A stretch of DNA of 64,000 bases. Source: Streptomyces griseiscabiei (lineage in GTDB: Bacteria > Actinomycetota > Actinomycetes > Streptomycetales > Streptomycetaceae). The position numbers were made by a program, and so were the translations under genes. The stretch lies in contig NZ_JAGJBZ010000005.1 of the NCBI RefSeq assembly GCF_020010925.1, positions 291,172 to 355,171 of the forward strand. The letters run 5' to 3'. Shown piece after piece: positions 32,602-40,204 of this stretch. The notes under the pieces were generated by a model. It saw only the letters and a list, made by a program, of their open reading frames with translations. It ran no database searches and had not been told where the DNA came from. Position 1 is the stretch's first letter. The number at the start of each line of letters is the position of its first letter.

Positions 32602-33563
32602 AGGGTCTCCTTCAGAAGGGGAACGGCGAACGGCGGGACGAGGGGCGCCGGCACGGGAGCGGAAGGCCGGCGGCCGGGGCGAGTCGCGACGAGCCGGCCG
32701 GCGGCGTTGAGCTTGAGGTAGGGGCGCATGATCTCGGGTACGGGAGCGGTGTCCGGGACTCCGCGGGCGATGGCGCCCCACTCGCCGGTGGTCAGGAACT
32801 CGTTGCCGATGTACTCGGTGTATGCGGGCGGGATCGCCTCGGTGAGCTCCTCGTGGACGTCGGTCCAGTGGATGTCCATGGCCTGCTGCATCTCGCGGAC
32901 GGTGCCCTTGCCGCCGCCCTTGCCGTACGCAGCGATGTACGGGCCGTCGCGCCACACGCCGTGCCGCAGGCCGCGGACGTAGCCGCGGTGGGGCTGGTGC
33001 GGACGTCTATCGCCCCGCCAGTAGTCGATCTCGAAATACCGGTGGCGAAGAACGCCGAGCCCGAACATCTCGCCGCACAGGACCAGGTCCCGCCGCAGCT
33101 GTGAGCCCTGGACGTTCTCCACGACGGACGGCACGCCGTACCAGGCGAACAGCTCGCGCGTGGCCGGGATCAGGTCGATGTACTCGCGGCCCTTGTTCGT
33201 GCCCTTGGTCAAGGTGCACGAGTGCTGGCACGGCGGCGACGCGTGGACGAGGTCGAACTCCTGGACGTGCGCGTGGGCGAACTCCAGGGCGTCGCCCTGG
33301 TGGAACTCGAAGGGGTAGTTGGGCCGGGCCCGGATATCGACACCCACGACGTCGAACCCGGCCCGGTAGTAGCCCATCCCGGCACCCCCGGCGCAGCAGA
33401 ACAGGTCCAGCACGCGCGGCCGCCGACCGGAGAAGGACGGCCTCTTGGGCAGCCGCATGCGCCGGGGCCGCCGACAGGCACCCGCGACGCAGCACGGCAG
33501 ATTCAGCCGTCCGGGCCGCCACCGCACCGACGGCGCGCCCAGCACGGCAAGGGGACCGGTCAC
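32598..33563 (-). CDS. C5-cytosine DNA methyltransferase, phage/plasmid type
   Basis: This 321-residue enzyme shows the ordered C5-methyltransferase motifs: LDLFCCAGGAGMGYYRAGF (SAM binding, motif I), GVDIRARPNYPFEF (motif II), SPPCQHSCTL (motif IV with the catalytic Cys of PC), and VPSVVENVQGS (motif VI ENV). The C-terminal part includes IPPAYTEYIGNEFL, matching motif X-like end regions. It is shorter than restriction-linked Dcm enzymes, and the target-recognition region is small, as in phage versions. It overlaps genes on both sides by four bases. No cognate restriction enzyme is adjacent, so it is probably an orphan enzyme protecting or marking the element. Confidence 0.88.
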   Translation of the reverse strand: MTGPLAVLGAPSVRWRPGRLNLPCCVAGACRRPRRMRLPKRPSFSGRRPRVLDLFCCAGGAGMGYYRAGFDVVGVDIRARPNYPFEFHQGDALEFAHAHVQEFDLVHASPPCQHSCTLTKGTNKGREYIDLIPATRELFAWYGVPSVVENVQGSQLRRDLVLCGEMFGLGVLRHRYFEIDYWRGDRRPHQPHRGYVRGLRHGVWRDGPYIAAYGKGGGKGTVREMQQAMDIHWTDVHEELTEAIPPAYTEYIGNEFLTTGEWGAIARGVPDTAPVPEIMRPYLKLNAAGRLVATRPGRRPSAPVPAPLVPPFAVPLLKETL

Positions 33564-34054
33564 TCGGCCGACGGGGCGCCGGGCAGGCGCTGGACCAACT
33601 CAGCAAGCGCGTCCAGCACTTCGGCCGCCTGCCGCACCTGCCCGGCCTCGTTGTCCTCCGTCTGCGTCCACGCCGTACGACGGGAGGTGCTGAAGAACGG
33701 GATGACCTTCCGCAGCGAGATCAGCGGCGTGCCGTGCACATTGCACTCCGCCTCAAGGACCCCCACCCCCGGCACGTGTCCGACGTAGGACCCGTTGGCG
33801 GGGTAGGAGGGGTCCTGCCAGATGACGAATGCCGCCGTGGGGGCGTTCGTCATCAGCGCCTCGGCCAAGCTGTGGGCGGACCCGGCCGTTACCTCCGCGG
33901 TGCTGTAGACGAAGCCGAGGTCCAGCCGAGTCGGCGTGGAGCCAAGGCCGTAGTCGGTCGTGATCTCACCGGCGTGGAAGGCGGTCAGCACGGCGGAAAC
34001 TTCGGTGTCATCGACGGCGTAGACGATGACCTGCAACTGTGAACTGCCGGACAG
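33560..34054 (-). CDS. uncharacterised 164-residue protein with probable CTG start
   Basis: The coding part begins at about LSGSSQLQVIVYAVDDTEVS. A CTG at 34054 is preceded by AAGGAG with six bases between, an ideal Shine-Dalgarno position. The nearest conventional start, TTG 34036, is 24 bases from it, and longer readings are Arg/Pro-rich shadow sequence. The protein is a compact alpha/beta type (EVSAVLTAFHAGEITTDYGL, AAFVIWQDPSYPANGSYVGH) with no recognised motif. It precedes the methyltransferase with a four-base overlap, so it is the first gene of a three-gene operon. Confidence 0.65.
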   Translation of the reverse strand: MSGSSQLQVIVYAVDDTEVSAVLTAFHAGEITTDYGLGSTPTRLDLGFVYSTAEVTAGSAHSLAEALMTNAPTAAFVIWQDPSYPANGSYVGHVPGVGVLEAECNVHGTPLISLRKVIPFFSTSRRTAWTQTEDNEAGQVRQAAEVLDALAELVQRLPGAPSAE

Positions 34055-34275
34055 AGCAATCTCCTTGAGTGGAAGGGGAGCGAGAGCGGGGGACTGCCCG
34101 GAACGCGCGCCAGGGCACGAGCACAGCGGGAGCCGGCGGGGCCGCGCCCGGGAGCCTGGGTGCCGTGGTGAAGCGCACCGGATCAGGGCGGTCGCGGAGA
34201 TCGCCGAGTGCGCAGTCGCCGCGGGAGCCGGTCCCGGTCGCGGCCGAAGCCGAGCCGACCGGGACCTGGCGGGGG

Positions 34276-35049
34276 TCAGCGCGCCGCGAGGCGCTGCATC
34301 GTGCGGGCGTAGTCCTCGACGCGGGCCTTGGCGATCACGGAACGGTCCATGGTGCGAAGCACGATGCCTTCCGGACGGCCGCCGGCGCCGTCGTCCAGCG
34401 CGACAAGAGTCCCGGGAAGCCGGGAAGCGAGAAAGTCCTGCATTCCGGCCAGGTCGGTCGGGAGCTGGTCGGCGGGGACGCGGCCGAGGCGCGGCGTCAG
34501 CTCGATGCCGTTCTCCTTGGCCATGAGAGCGAGGTCGTCCTCGGCGAGGAACTGCTGGCCGCCGTTCTCGCGCCATGAACTGATCGCGGGCCGCGGGAGC
34601 TCCAGGACCGCAGCGTCGACAACCGCGACGTCGAAGAGGCGGAACCCCACCGCGCGGCTCCCGGTGTACTGCTTGCTGGCCTTGGTGATCTTGTCGCCGT
34701 AGACCTCGAAGAAGTAGACGCGGATCCCTGCCGTGGGCGCCGTCAGGTGCTCGGCCAGAGAGCGCAGTGCCGGAACGATGCTCTGGACCGGGTTGAGGAC
34801 ACGGTCGCCGCGGGCGTGAAGGAGATCCTCCCGGCTGCCGATCACGTAGTCGCCGTCAGGCAGGACGATGACCCGCGCGTTCGTGCCGTCGACCTTCTCG
34901 GTGAGGACCACGTCGTTGCTGAACGGCATCACGTTGTCGAGCAGGATGCCGCGGTCGATCTCGTGGTACGTGGCGATCGGCGGGTACTTCGTCGCCGAGT
35001 TCAGAGCGTCCAGATCCAGCGCGTCCAGATTGATCAAGGAGACCTCCAT
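34276..35049 (-). CDS. Rnl2-like RNA ligase
   Basis: The 257-residue protein carries the nucleotidyltransferase motifs of the T4 Rnl2 RNA ligase group in order: motif I LTEKVDGTNARV with the adenylated Lys (K-x-D-G-x-N), motif III FFEVYGD, IIIa RLFDV, motif IV GRPEGIVLR, and motif V SVIAKARVEDY. These enzymes seal 3'-OH/5'-P nicks in RNA and often act in tRNA repair. ATG 35049 has no Shine-Dalgarno sequence; TTG 35037 follows GGAGG with five bases between and may be the real start. It is transcribed alone from promoter E-minus. The presence of tRNA and tRNA-like loci on the same element makes an RNA-repair role attractive, but that is inference. Confidence 0.85.
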   Translation of the reverse strand: MEVSLINLDALDLDALNSATKYPPIATYHEIDRGILLDNVMPFSNDVVLTEKVDGTNARVIVLPDGDYVIGSREDLLHARGDRVLNPVQSIVPALRSLAEHLTAPTAGIRVYFFEVYGDKITKASKQYTGSRAVGFRLFDVAVVDAAVLELPRPAISSWRENGGQQFLAEDDLALMAKENGIELTPRLGRVPADQLPTDLAGMQDFLASRLPGTLVALDDGAGGRPEGIVLRTMDRSVIAKARVEDYARTMQRLAAR

Positions 35050-35102
35050 GGGCCGGTGAGTCCGGCGTTGAGTTCCGCGAGGCGATCACCCCGCAGAACG
35101 CT

Positions 35103-35144
35103 AAAGTACGCGAGTAAGGGGTGTGTGGCAAGTTAATAGCGTCA
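35103..35144 (-). promoter_or_regulatory. shared-family promoter E-minus for the RNA ligase
   Basis: TGACGCTATTAAC abuts -35 TTGCCA (35126-35131). A 17-bp spacer leads to -10 TACTTT (35103-35108). It is divergent from promoter E-plus. Confidence 0.8.
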
Positions 35145-35168
35145 CACGACGTTGGCGACCCTTTACTG

Positions 35169-35210
35169 TGACCCTAATAACTTGACACATGGAGGGGTTA
35201 GAGGTAAATT
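35169..35210 (+). promoter_or_regulatory. shared-family promoter E-plus
   Basis: TGACCCTAATAAC abuts -35 TTGACA (35182-35187), then a 17-bp spacer and -10 TAAATT (35205-35210). The first gene downstream is the small frame at 35253. Confidence 0.82.
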
Positions 35211-35252
35211 AGTGATTACCCGTTCGGATCGCTGACCAGGAAGGAACCCCCG

Positions 35253-35420
35253 ATGAAGCCCCGTCTGAGCGACTACACCCGCAACCGCGCCCACGCCGTT
35301 GCCACCCAGAACCTGCGCCGCTCAGGAGCGAGCGGCGCTCACGCGGGCGGCCCGAAGCGCCAGCGCAACCGGCGCGCGGCGAAGAAGGCGGCCATCCGCT
35401 TCTCATCCACCGCCGGATGA
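35253..35420 (+). CDS. small basic 55-residue protein
   Basis: ATG 35253 follows GGAAGGAA and lies about 35 bases from the predicted transcription start. The product is strongly basic, with LRRSGASGAHAGGPKRQRNR and RRAAKKAAIRFSS, and has no hydrophobic segment, so it probably binds nucleic acid. The stop overlaps the next ATG by four bases, supporting that it is a real first gene of the operon. Confidence 0.65.
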   Translation: MKPRLSDYTRNRAHAVATQNLRRSGASGAHAGGPKRQRNRRAAKKAAIRFSSTAG

Positions 35421-36037
35421 CCGCGAACGCCCCAGCCCGAAGCACGCCCACCTCTGGAGAGGCCGTGACCACTACCTCAGCCGCGCCGCTCGCGGTCATC
35501 ATCACGAGGGCAGACGGAGGAGTCACCCGGATCGGCCCCATCCCCACCCCGGACGCAGCCAACGCGATCCGTACCTCCCTGACCCGGCGCACCACCATCC
35601 CGGAACAGGCTTCCGCCACTGCGGAGGTCGCCCCCTTCGCGTCCGAAATGCCTCACCTGCCGCTCCTGGACGCCGAATCCGACACGGTCCTGGCGCTGAT
35701 GGACGACGACGAGCAGGGGGTGGAGGCCCCCTTCCCTTCCCTCTGGGACCGCCTCGTCGCCCAGCACGGACTCGGTACGGCCGTCGCCGTGTGGAAGGAG
35801 GCACTCGCGCGCCCCATCCGGCGCCCCTGCGCCCTCCGGGAAGCCGACGCACAGAGCGCTTCGCGCGCCGAGGCCGATGACGTCTTCGACCGAGACCTCC
35901 GGGAACTGCTCATGGAGCACACCGGTCCCGGCGGCATCTCGCCTGCCGCGCTGAACGACGCCCTGGCAGGCATCCGCCGCCTGGCCGATGCGTGGGCGCG
36001 CTCGCTTCAGCGCCCCGCCTCGCCCGACTCCGACTGA
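35417..36037 (+). CDS. uncharacterised 206-residue protein
   Basis: The frame starts at ATG 35417 in a four-base overlap with the small basic protein. A GTG at 35465 behind GGAGAGG is a good alternative and would remove 16 residues. The N-terminal part has a beta hairpin-like segment (AVIITRADGGVTRIGPIPTP), resembling the start of small plasmid regulatory proteins. The rest is helical and acidic (LWDRLVAQHGLGTAVAVWKE, DVFDRDLRELLMEHTG). No family is recognised. Confidence 0.65.
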   Translation: MTANAPARSTPTSGEAVTTTSAAPLAVIITRADGGVTRIGPIPTPDAANAIRTSLTRRTTIPEQASATAEVAPFASEMPHLPLLDAESDTVLALMDDDEQGVEAPFPSLWDRLVAQHGLGTAVAVWKEALARPIRRPCALREADAQSASRAEADDVFDRDLRELLMEHTGPGGISPAALNDALAGIRRLADAWARSLQRPASPDSD

Positions 36038-36110
36038 GCCGTCCCGACACATCATCGACCCGCGGACGGCCACCGCCCCCGGCCGCATTCACCTGAAGAA
36101 GGAGCCCCAC

Positions 36111-36392
36111 CTGAACCCCGGACTCATCCACGAGATGCACCAGGCCGCGTTCTACCTGCCGCCCGACCCTGACGCCCCCGGCGAGGCGGTGCCCATCCTG
36201 GCCCTCGCCGGCCTCCGCATTGCCGCCTACATCACCGATGACGGCGGACTGTCCGTCGAGGTGAACACGGAGGAGGCTGCCCCCGTCTTCCGCCGGACCG
36301 CGGACGGCAATCTCACGGTCAGCGTGCGCGTGGACTCTCTCACCGCACAGACGTGCTCCCGCGGAGGAGCTGACCTCCTGGCGCCGCACTGA
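36111..36392 (+). CDS. small protein with probable CTG start
   Basis: AAGGAG at 36099-36104 lies six bases before CTG 36111, from which a 93-residue coding sequence runs (LNPGLIHEMHQAAFYLPPDP). Conventional starts in this frame lie within the upstream gene and have no ribosome site. The protein has a beta-rich middle (ALAGLRIAAYITDDGGLSVE) and a Cys near the end. It is the third gene from promoter E-plus. Function unknown. Confidence 0.6.
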   Translation: MNPGLIHEMHQAAFYLPPDPDAPGEAVPILALAGLRIAAYITDDGGLSVEVNTEEAAPVFRRTADGNLTVSVRVDSLTAQTCSRGGADLLAPH

Positions 36393-36492
36393 TCCCCGCC
36401 GAGAGGTGTCACCGGGGTGACGCCGGGACGGGGGCCCGGCACCGGCCCCGCGCGACCCGGACCAGCGCCTCACAAGAAGCTCCGCGTAGCCG

Positions 36493-36525
36493 GTGCGCCG
36501 CCCGTCTCGACGACGGGCGGCGCAC
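36493..36525. terminator. perfect 14-bp hairpin between convergent genes
   Basis: GTGCGCCGCCCGTC (36493-36506) pairs perfectly with 36512-36525 around a 5-base loop. It lies just before the end of the minus-strand gene 36531 and after the plus-strand unit, so it can serve both strands. A smaller GGTGTCACC/GGTGACGCC hairpin precedes it at about 36406. Confidence 0.8.
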
Positions 36526-36530
36526 AACCC

Positions 36531-37187
36531 TCAGCCGCGGTTGTTCACATAGGAAACGAGGCCAGCGGCCGTGAACCCCAGTCCGCGACCTCGGCGGAAC
36601 TCCTCCAGCCGCTTCTGGTCCGTGTACTGCTCCGCCGGCATCCCCGGCGGCGTACGCACGCCGAGCTGGATCCCGTAGAGGCACAGGACGAACCCCGTGG
36701 ACACGGCGGCAGAGATCCAGGCGGGATTGAGCGGCACCGCGATCCGGGAGAACGCCTCTCCATTGGGGCTCCGAAGCTCCAACTGCTCGTCGACGAGCCG
36801 GTGCAGGGCCCAGCCGGGCGCCGGGCGCAATGCGGCGAACCCGAGGCCGAACCGGCCCATGCCCAGCTCGATCGCGACTTCAGCCTGCTGCTCCCGGTCA
36901 GGCTGACCGGGGATACGCATCATCAACGCTCGCTCCGGCTCGAACAACGCCGCCGGCAACTGGCCGGTCTCACCGGCATCGACCGTCACGGCGCCGGAAG
37001 CGAGATCGAATCCACTGGCGACCTGGCCGAGCTGCAGCGCAGGGTCGTCCCAGAAGAGCACCCGTCCGTGGTCGTCGATCGTGTCGGCCACCGCAGTAAC
37101 GTGGGACGCAAAGTCGGCTTGCCCCACCGGGCTCCCGTCGACCTGGAATCGGCTGTGACGCTGCTTCTTCGGCCTGAACCTGCCCAT
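36531..37187 (-). CDS. uncharacterised 218-residue protein
   Basis: ATG 37187 follows AGGAGG. The N-terminus is basic (MGRFRPKKQRHSRFQVDGSP). The central region has FDLASGAVTVDAGETGQLP, which suggests a beta-rich domain. The C-terminal part includes a hydrophobic helix with VSTGFVLCLYGIQLGVRTPP and RLEEFRRGRGLGFTAAGLVS. No motif is recognised. It is a single-gene unit between a terminator and a divergent lipoprotein gene. Confidence 0.65.
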   Translation of the reverse strand: MGRFRPKKQRHSRFQVDGSPVGQADFASHVTAVADTIDDHGRVLFWDDPALQLGQVASGFDLASGAVTVDAGETGQLPAALFEPERALMMRIPGQPDREQQAEVAIELGMGRFGLGFAALRPAPGWALHRLVDEQLELRSPNGEAFSRIAVPLNPAWISAAVSTGFVLCLYGIQLGVRTPPGMPAEQYTDQKRLEEFRRGRGLGFTAAGLVSYVNNRG

Positions 37188-37477
37188 CAGGGCCTCCTGC
37201 TCGAGTAGGTACGCTCCGGTCGCCGCCAGGCGATTCGGAGCACATCGGCGCGGCTCATCACGGCCGCGCGCCGATGCTCGAACGGTCCCTCTGTGGACAG
37301 AGTCCGCACCGAAACCTGGGCGTTCGCCAGTAGCCCCGGCCGCATGGCGCGAGCTGGAGATGATGCCGACGCCCACTCGGCGGAGGTTCGACCCGCGGCA
37401 CGGTCGCTTCGCAGTGCGACGGGGGCGATTCCGGTCACACTCGAATGGCTCCTGGGATGGGTAGATCCGCAACGATC

Positions 37478-37489
37478 TAGGGTGTGCGC
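37478..37489 (+). promoter_or_regulatory. leaderless -10 of the lipoprotein gene
   Basis: TAGGGT lies 6 bases before ATG 37490, the spacing expected for a leaderless Streptomyces transcript. Apart from this promoter, the stretch 37188-37489 shows no gene or repeat. Confidence 0.45.
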
Positions 37490-38119
37490 ATGTCACGCAC
37501 AGGTACCGCAGCCGTCGTCGTCTTCCTGGGTCTCGCCGCTCTCACCTCCTGCTCGTCGGACAGCTCGGGGGAGGAGTCGGACAAGCCGATCACCGAGCAG
37601 CTCTCGCAGGGCGAGATATCGCAGGCGCTGCCAGGCGCCGGGGACGTGATCTCGGGGTGGGAGCCCTACAAGGGCAAGCGCGTGACAAAGGAAGGCACGT
37701 ACTGCACGGCATCGGGCAGCACCACCGCACCCAAGGGATGGGTACGAGGCGGCTCCGCCTGGTTCGCCCACAACGGCTCCACGGACAACATGCTGGACGT
37801 CTCGATCTGCCTGTACGACACGGCCGCGAACTCCAAGGACGCGTACGCGGCGTGGAGGGGCAAGGAGACCGACAAGGAGCAGGACCTCAAGAAGACCGTG
37901 GGGGAGGAGTCCGTGCTCGTCGCCAATCCCGGCCGCAGCGAGGGCACCCTCTACGCCTTCAGCCGCTCGGGCAACGTCAACGTCAGGGTGAAGATCGACG
38001 GTGCCGCCGGGGACAGCACCGGCGCCCAGGATGTCCTGGCAGCCACGCTCAAGCGGCTGCAGCAGGTTCAGGACGGCGAGCGTGCCACGGCCACTGCGGC
38101 GGACCAGGCCAAGGAGTAG
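37490..38119 (+). CDS. secreted lipoprotein
   Basis: The 209-residue protein has a short signal peptide (SRTGTAAVVVFLGLAALTSC) whose lipobox LTSC gives a lipid-modified Cys at residue 21, followed by a Ser/Asp/Glu-rich linker. The mature part has two cysteines likely to pair (TYCTASG and SICLYDTAA) and a C-terminal helical region (VLAATLKRLQQVQDGERATA). Small lipoproteins of this kind on plasmids can act in surface exclusion or cell-envelope sensing, but no family is recognised. ATG 37490 is probably leaderless; GTG 37484 is an alternative. Confidence 0.75.
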   Translation: MSRTGTAAVVVFLGLAALTSCSSDSSGEESDKPITEQLSQGEISQALPGAGDVISGWEPYKGKRVTKEGTYCTASGSTTAPKGWVRGGSAWFAHNGSTDNMLDVSICLYDTAANSKDAYAAWRGKETDKEQDLKKTVGEESVLVANPGRSEGTLYAFSRSGNVNVRVKIDGAAGDSTGAQDVLAATLKRLQQVQDGERATATAADQAKE

Positions 38120-38192
38120 GAGCAGCGGCTCCGCGGGTCCCCGGTGGCCACGGTGCCATCCGTGGCCGCCTGCGCTTACCCGGGAGTGAGCT

Positions 38193-38750
38193 CTACAGGC
38201 CGGGCAGAGGTTCCTGGCCGCTGGGGCCGCTTCCGGAGCAGACCCGGCGCGAGTCGTTCCGGGGAGTCGTCGCAGCGGTCCGATCCGGGTCCGCGGGCGG
38301 CTGCTCGGTCTGCTCGTCAATCTTCAGGCAGGGGCACCGGCACCACCACACGCACGGTTCACCTCCGGGGCGAGGGATGAACTTGGCGACGGTCCGCCCG
38401 TGCTGGTTGTGCACGGACTCGGCGTTGTCGCATGCGTCGGGACCGCCCTTCTGGCGGTGCATGCACCACTCGCAGCGTCCGGCCAGACAGTTCCAGCAGG
38501 TGCCGCGCTCGCAGAAGGCCCAACGCCAGAATCCGAAGGCGTACCCGTCGTCGATCTGATGGAAGAACCCCGGCCAGACGTACTCGCGGACCCAGGCGCC
38601 CTCGTCCTCGCTCATCGGGGACGGATTGGGCACCGGGTCGACGAGGCCGAGGTGAAGCATGCGGTGGAAGGGGAGGCTCTGCACCCCGCGCACGACTTCG
38701 CGCTCGGCCTCGGACAGCCGGCGCTGAGGGCGCCGGACGGGGCCGGTCAC
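38193..38750 (-). CDS. cysteine-rich DUF6248-like protein
   Basis: This 185-residue protein contains an ordered Cys set: FCERGTCWNCLAGRCEWC at about residue 80-97, then a separate pair in CVWWCRCPCLKID. The context (WVREYVWPGFFHQIDDGYAF, GRTVAKFIPRPGGEPCVWWC) matches what I recall of the Streptomyces family DUF6248, whose function is unknown; it probably binds zinc. The start overlaps the stop of the DUF262 gene by four bases, so the two are coupled and run from promoter F. Confidence 0.7.
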   Translation of the reverse strand: MTGPVRRPQRRLSEAEREVVRGVQSLPFHRMLHLGLVDPVPNPSPMSEDEGAWVREYVWPGFFHQIDDGYAFGFWRWAFCERGTCWNCLAGRCEWCMHRQKGGPDACDNAESVHNQHGRTVAKFIPRPGGEPCVWWCRCPCLKIDEQTEQPPADPDRTAATTPRNDSRRVCSGSGPSGQEPLPGL

Positions 38751-39364
38751 CGGGCCGCCCGGGGCGAGCCCGCCTTCGTCGCGACACGGGCCGCGTTGTC
38801 CATGTCGCTGCCGCTCTGCGGGGTGCCGCCGCCGTTGACCAGGAGGTAGATCTCGGCCTCGTCGGCGACCGTCGCGACCTTGGCCATCGCGACGGACAGG
38901 TGCGCGCGGTTGGCGAACTTCAGCCGGGCCGGCTTGCTCAGCCCCGAGATACGGACGTAGGCGCCGTCCGCGGTTTCCTCGGTAGCGGTCACGTCGGCAG
39001 CAGGGAACCAGCTGGCGGGAACGGCCAGTTCATCGTCGTACCAGCGGTAGGCGGTGGTGATGCGCTGCCGGCCGTCGATGCACGCGTACATGGCCTCGCC
39101 CCGGTCCGTCGGGTCGTAGCCGTTGGCTTCCTTCCACTCGGGTGTGGTGCGGTCGTTCAGGATCACCACGCCGGTCGGCGTCCCCGTCAGCCACGACCGG
39201 ATGAGCGCGATGCGCTGGTCCTCCGTCCACACGTCCCCGCGCTGGTAGTCCGGAGCGAGATCGAGCCCGAAGGTGTCGCGGAAGCTCGTGGCGATCTCGC
39301 GGGGCGAGCGATCCGAGGTCCGCAGGTTGTGGTGCTCAAGCGGGCGACTGGTCTGACGAGTCAT
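38747..39364 (-). CDS. DUF262-domain protein (ParB/GmrS-like fold)
   Basis: The 205-residue protein has the DUF262 core: APDYQRGDVWTEDQRIALIR for the N-terminal Y.R...W....Q..LI pattern, GVVILNDRT, and CIDGRQRITTAYRWYDDE holding the DGRQR motif. DUF262 domains occur in GmrSD-type modification-dependent restriction enzymes and in BrxU. The HNH-bearing DUF1524 half is absent here, so it is either a stand-alone NTPase-like unit or a regulatory form. ATG 39364 lies about 75 bases downstream of promoter F's predicted start. It is coupled to a Cys-rich protein, perhaps its partner. Confidence 0.8.
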   Translation of the reverse strand: MTRQTSRPLEHHNLRTSDRSPREIATSFRDTFGLDLAPDYQRGDVWTEDQRIALIRSWLTGTPTGVVILNDRTTPEWKEANGYDPTDRGEAMYACIDGRQRITTAYRWYDDELAVPASWFPAADVTATEETADGAYVRISGLSKPARLKFANRAHLSVAMAKVATVADEAEIYLLVNGGGTPQSGSDMDNAARVATKAGSPRAAR

Positions 39365-39448
39365 GGACGGCTCCCCGAGGGTCAGGAATCGGCGGCGGGC
39401 TCGGTGACGTGGCGCGCTGCGGCGGCGCGGAACACCGTTGATATATCC

Positions 39449-39490
39449 AATGTACTCAACAAGGGGGTTTAGGGCAAGTTAACAGCGTCA
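39449..39490 (-). promoter_or_regulatory. shared-family promoter F for the DUF262 gene
   Basis: TGACGCTGTTAAC abuts -35 TTGCCC (39472-39477). A 17-bp spacer leads to -10 TACATT (39449-39454). Confidence 0.8.
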
Positions 39491-39540
39491 GCGCATCCTC
39501 GGCGTGCAGTGACCGGTGAGGCGCTGCAGGAGAGTTCGCT

Positions 39541-39587
39541 ATGCCTCCACCAATGCCTCCACGCGTGGAGGCATTGCGCTGTACGGT
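39541..39587 (+). promoter_or_regulatory. palindromic operator and leaderless promoter of the toxin-antitoxin operon
   Basis: The half-site ATGCCTCCAC occurs twice in direct orientation (39541-39550, 39553-39562) and once inverted as GTGGAGGCAT (39565-39574). The latter two form a perfect 26-bp palindrome at 39551-39576. A -10 TACGGT at 39582-39587 is 6 bases from ATG 39594, so the transcript is leaderless. The palindrome covers the -35 position, typical for autorepression by an antitoxin. Confidence 0.75.
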
Positions 39588-39593
39588 GGGTGC

Positions 39594-39797
39594 ATGCCGA
39601 AAATCTCTGTGGATTTCAGCGAAGAGGAGCTGTCCGGGGTGAACGAGCATGCCCAGCGCCTGGGCATGTCCACCCGCTCCTGGGCCAAGCGGACGCTGAT
39701 CGACTCCGCCAACAAGGAGCGCTTCCTCACCGCTGCGCGCACTGCCGTCCCCACGGCTCTGGAGGCCGTGAAGGATGCGCCCGAGGGTATGCGGTGA
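39594..39797 (+). CDS. antitoxin, ribbon-helix-helix-like
   Basis: The 67-residue protein begins KISVDFSEEELSGVNEHAQR followed by LGMSTRSWAKRTLIDSA. This is a beta strand and two helices in the pattern of ribbon-helix-helix (CopG/Arc type) repressors that double as antitoxins. The C-terminal part is a likely disordered helix that would wrap the toxin. Its palindromic operator lies immediately upstream. The stop overlaps the toxin start by four bases. Confidence 0.78.
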   Translation: MPKISVDFSEEELSGVNEHAQRLGMSTRSWAKRTLIDSANKERFLTAARTAVPTALEAVKDAPEGMR

Positions 39798-40174
39798 GCC
39801 CGATCGTCTACGTCGACCCTGGGTGGCTCCTCGCCATCCAGGAGGAGGCCGCCCCCAGGAACATCGGCATCGCCGACTGGGGTGCACTCCATTGGACCGG
39901 CAGCGCGCACCGGCACGAGCAGATCGCCGGGCAGCCGTACTACGAGGACGCCGCCTCCCGAGCGGCCACGTTCCTGCACCACGCCCTGGTCCTGCGCCCC
40001 TTCGAGGACTACAACCTCGTCGTCGGCTACGCGGCCGCCGACGCCTACCTCCAGATGTCCGGGCACGCCGTCGCGGTCAAGCCGGATGAACTGTGGTCCC
40101 TCGCGGGAGCGGTCCGAGCGGGCGAGGAAGACCTGCGCGGGGTCGCCCGCTCTCTTCGGTCCTGGACGACCTGA
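39794..40174 (+). CDS. Doc/Fic-type toxin with altered active site
   Basis: This 126-residue protein starts at GTG 39794 in a four-base overlap with the antitoxin. Its length and layout match Doc toxins: VDPGWLLAIQEEA, then HEQIAGQPYYEDAASRAATF, then ALVLRPFEDYNLVVGYAAAD. Doc kinases that phosphorylate EF-Tu use HxFx(D/N)GNKR. Here the motif reads RPFEDYNLVVGYA, so the His and the GNKR loop are lost. Degenerate Fic-type toxins like this are common in actinobacteria, and from memory are annotated as Fic-family toxin components. The activity may differ from kinase or AMP transfer. Confidence 0.75.
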   Translation: MSPIVYVDPGWLLAIQEEAAPRNIGIADWGALHWTGSAHRHEQIAGQPYYEDAASRAATFLHHALVLRPFEDYNLVVGYAAADAYLQMSGHAVAVKPDELWSLAGAVRAGEEDLRGVARSLRSWTT

Positions 40175-40204
40175 CTCGGCCCCTGCTGCCGCCGGCCGCT
40201 GCGA

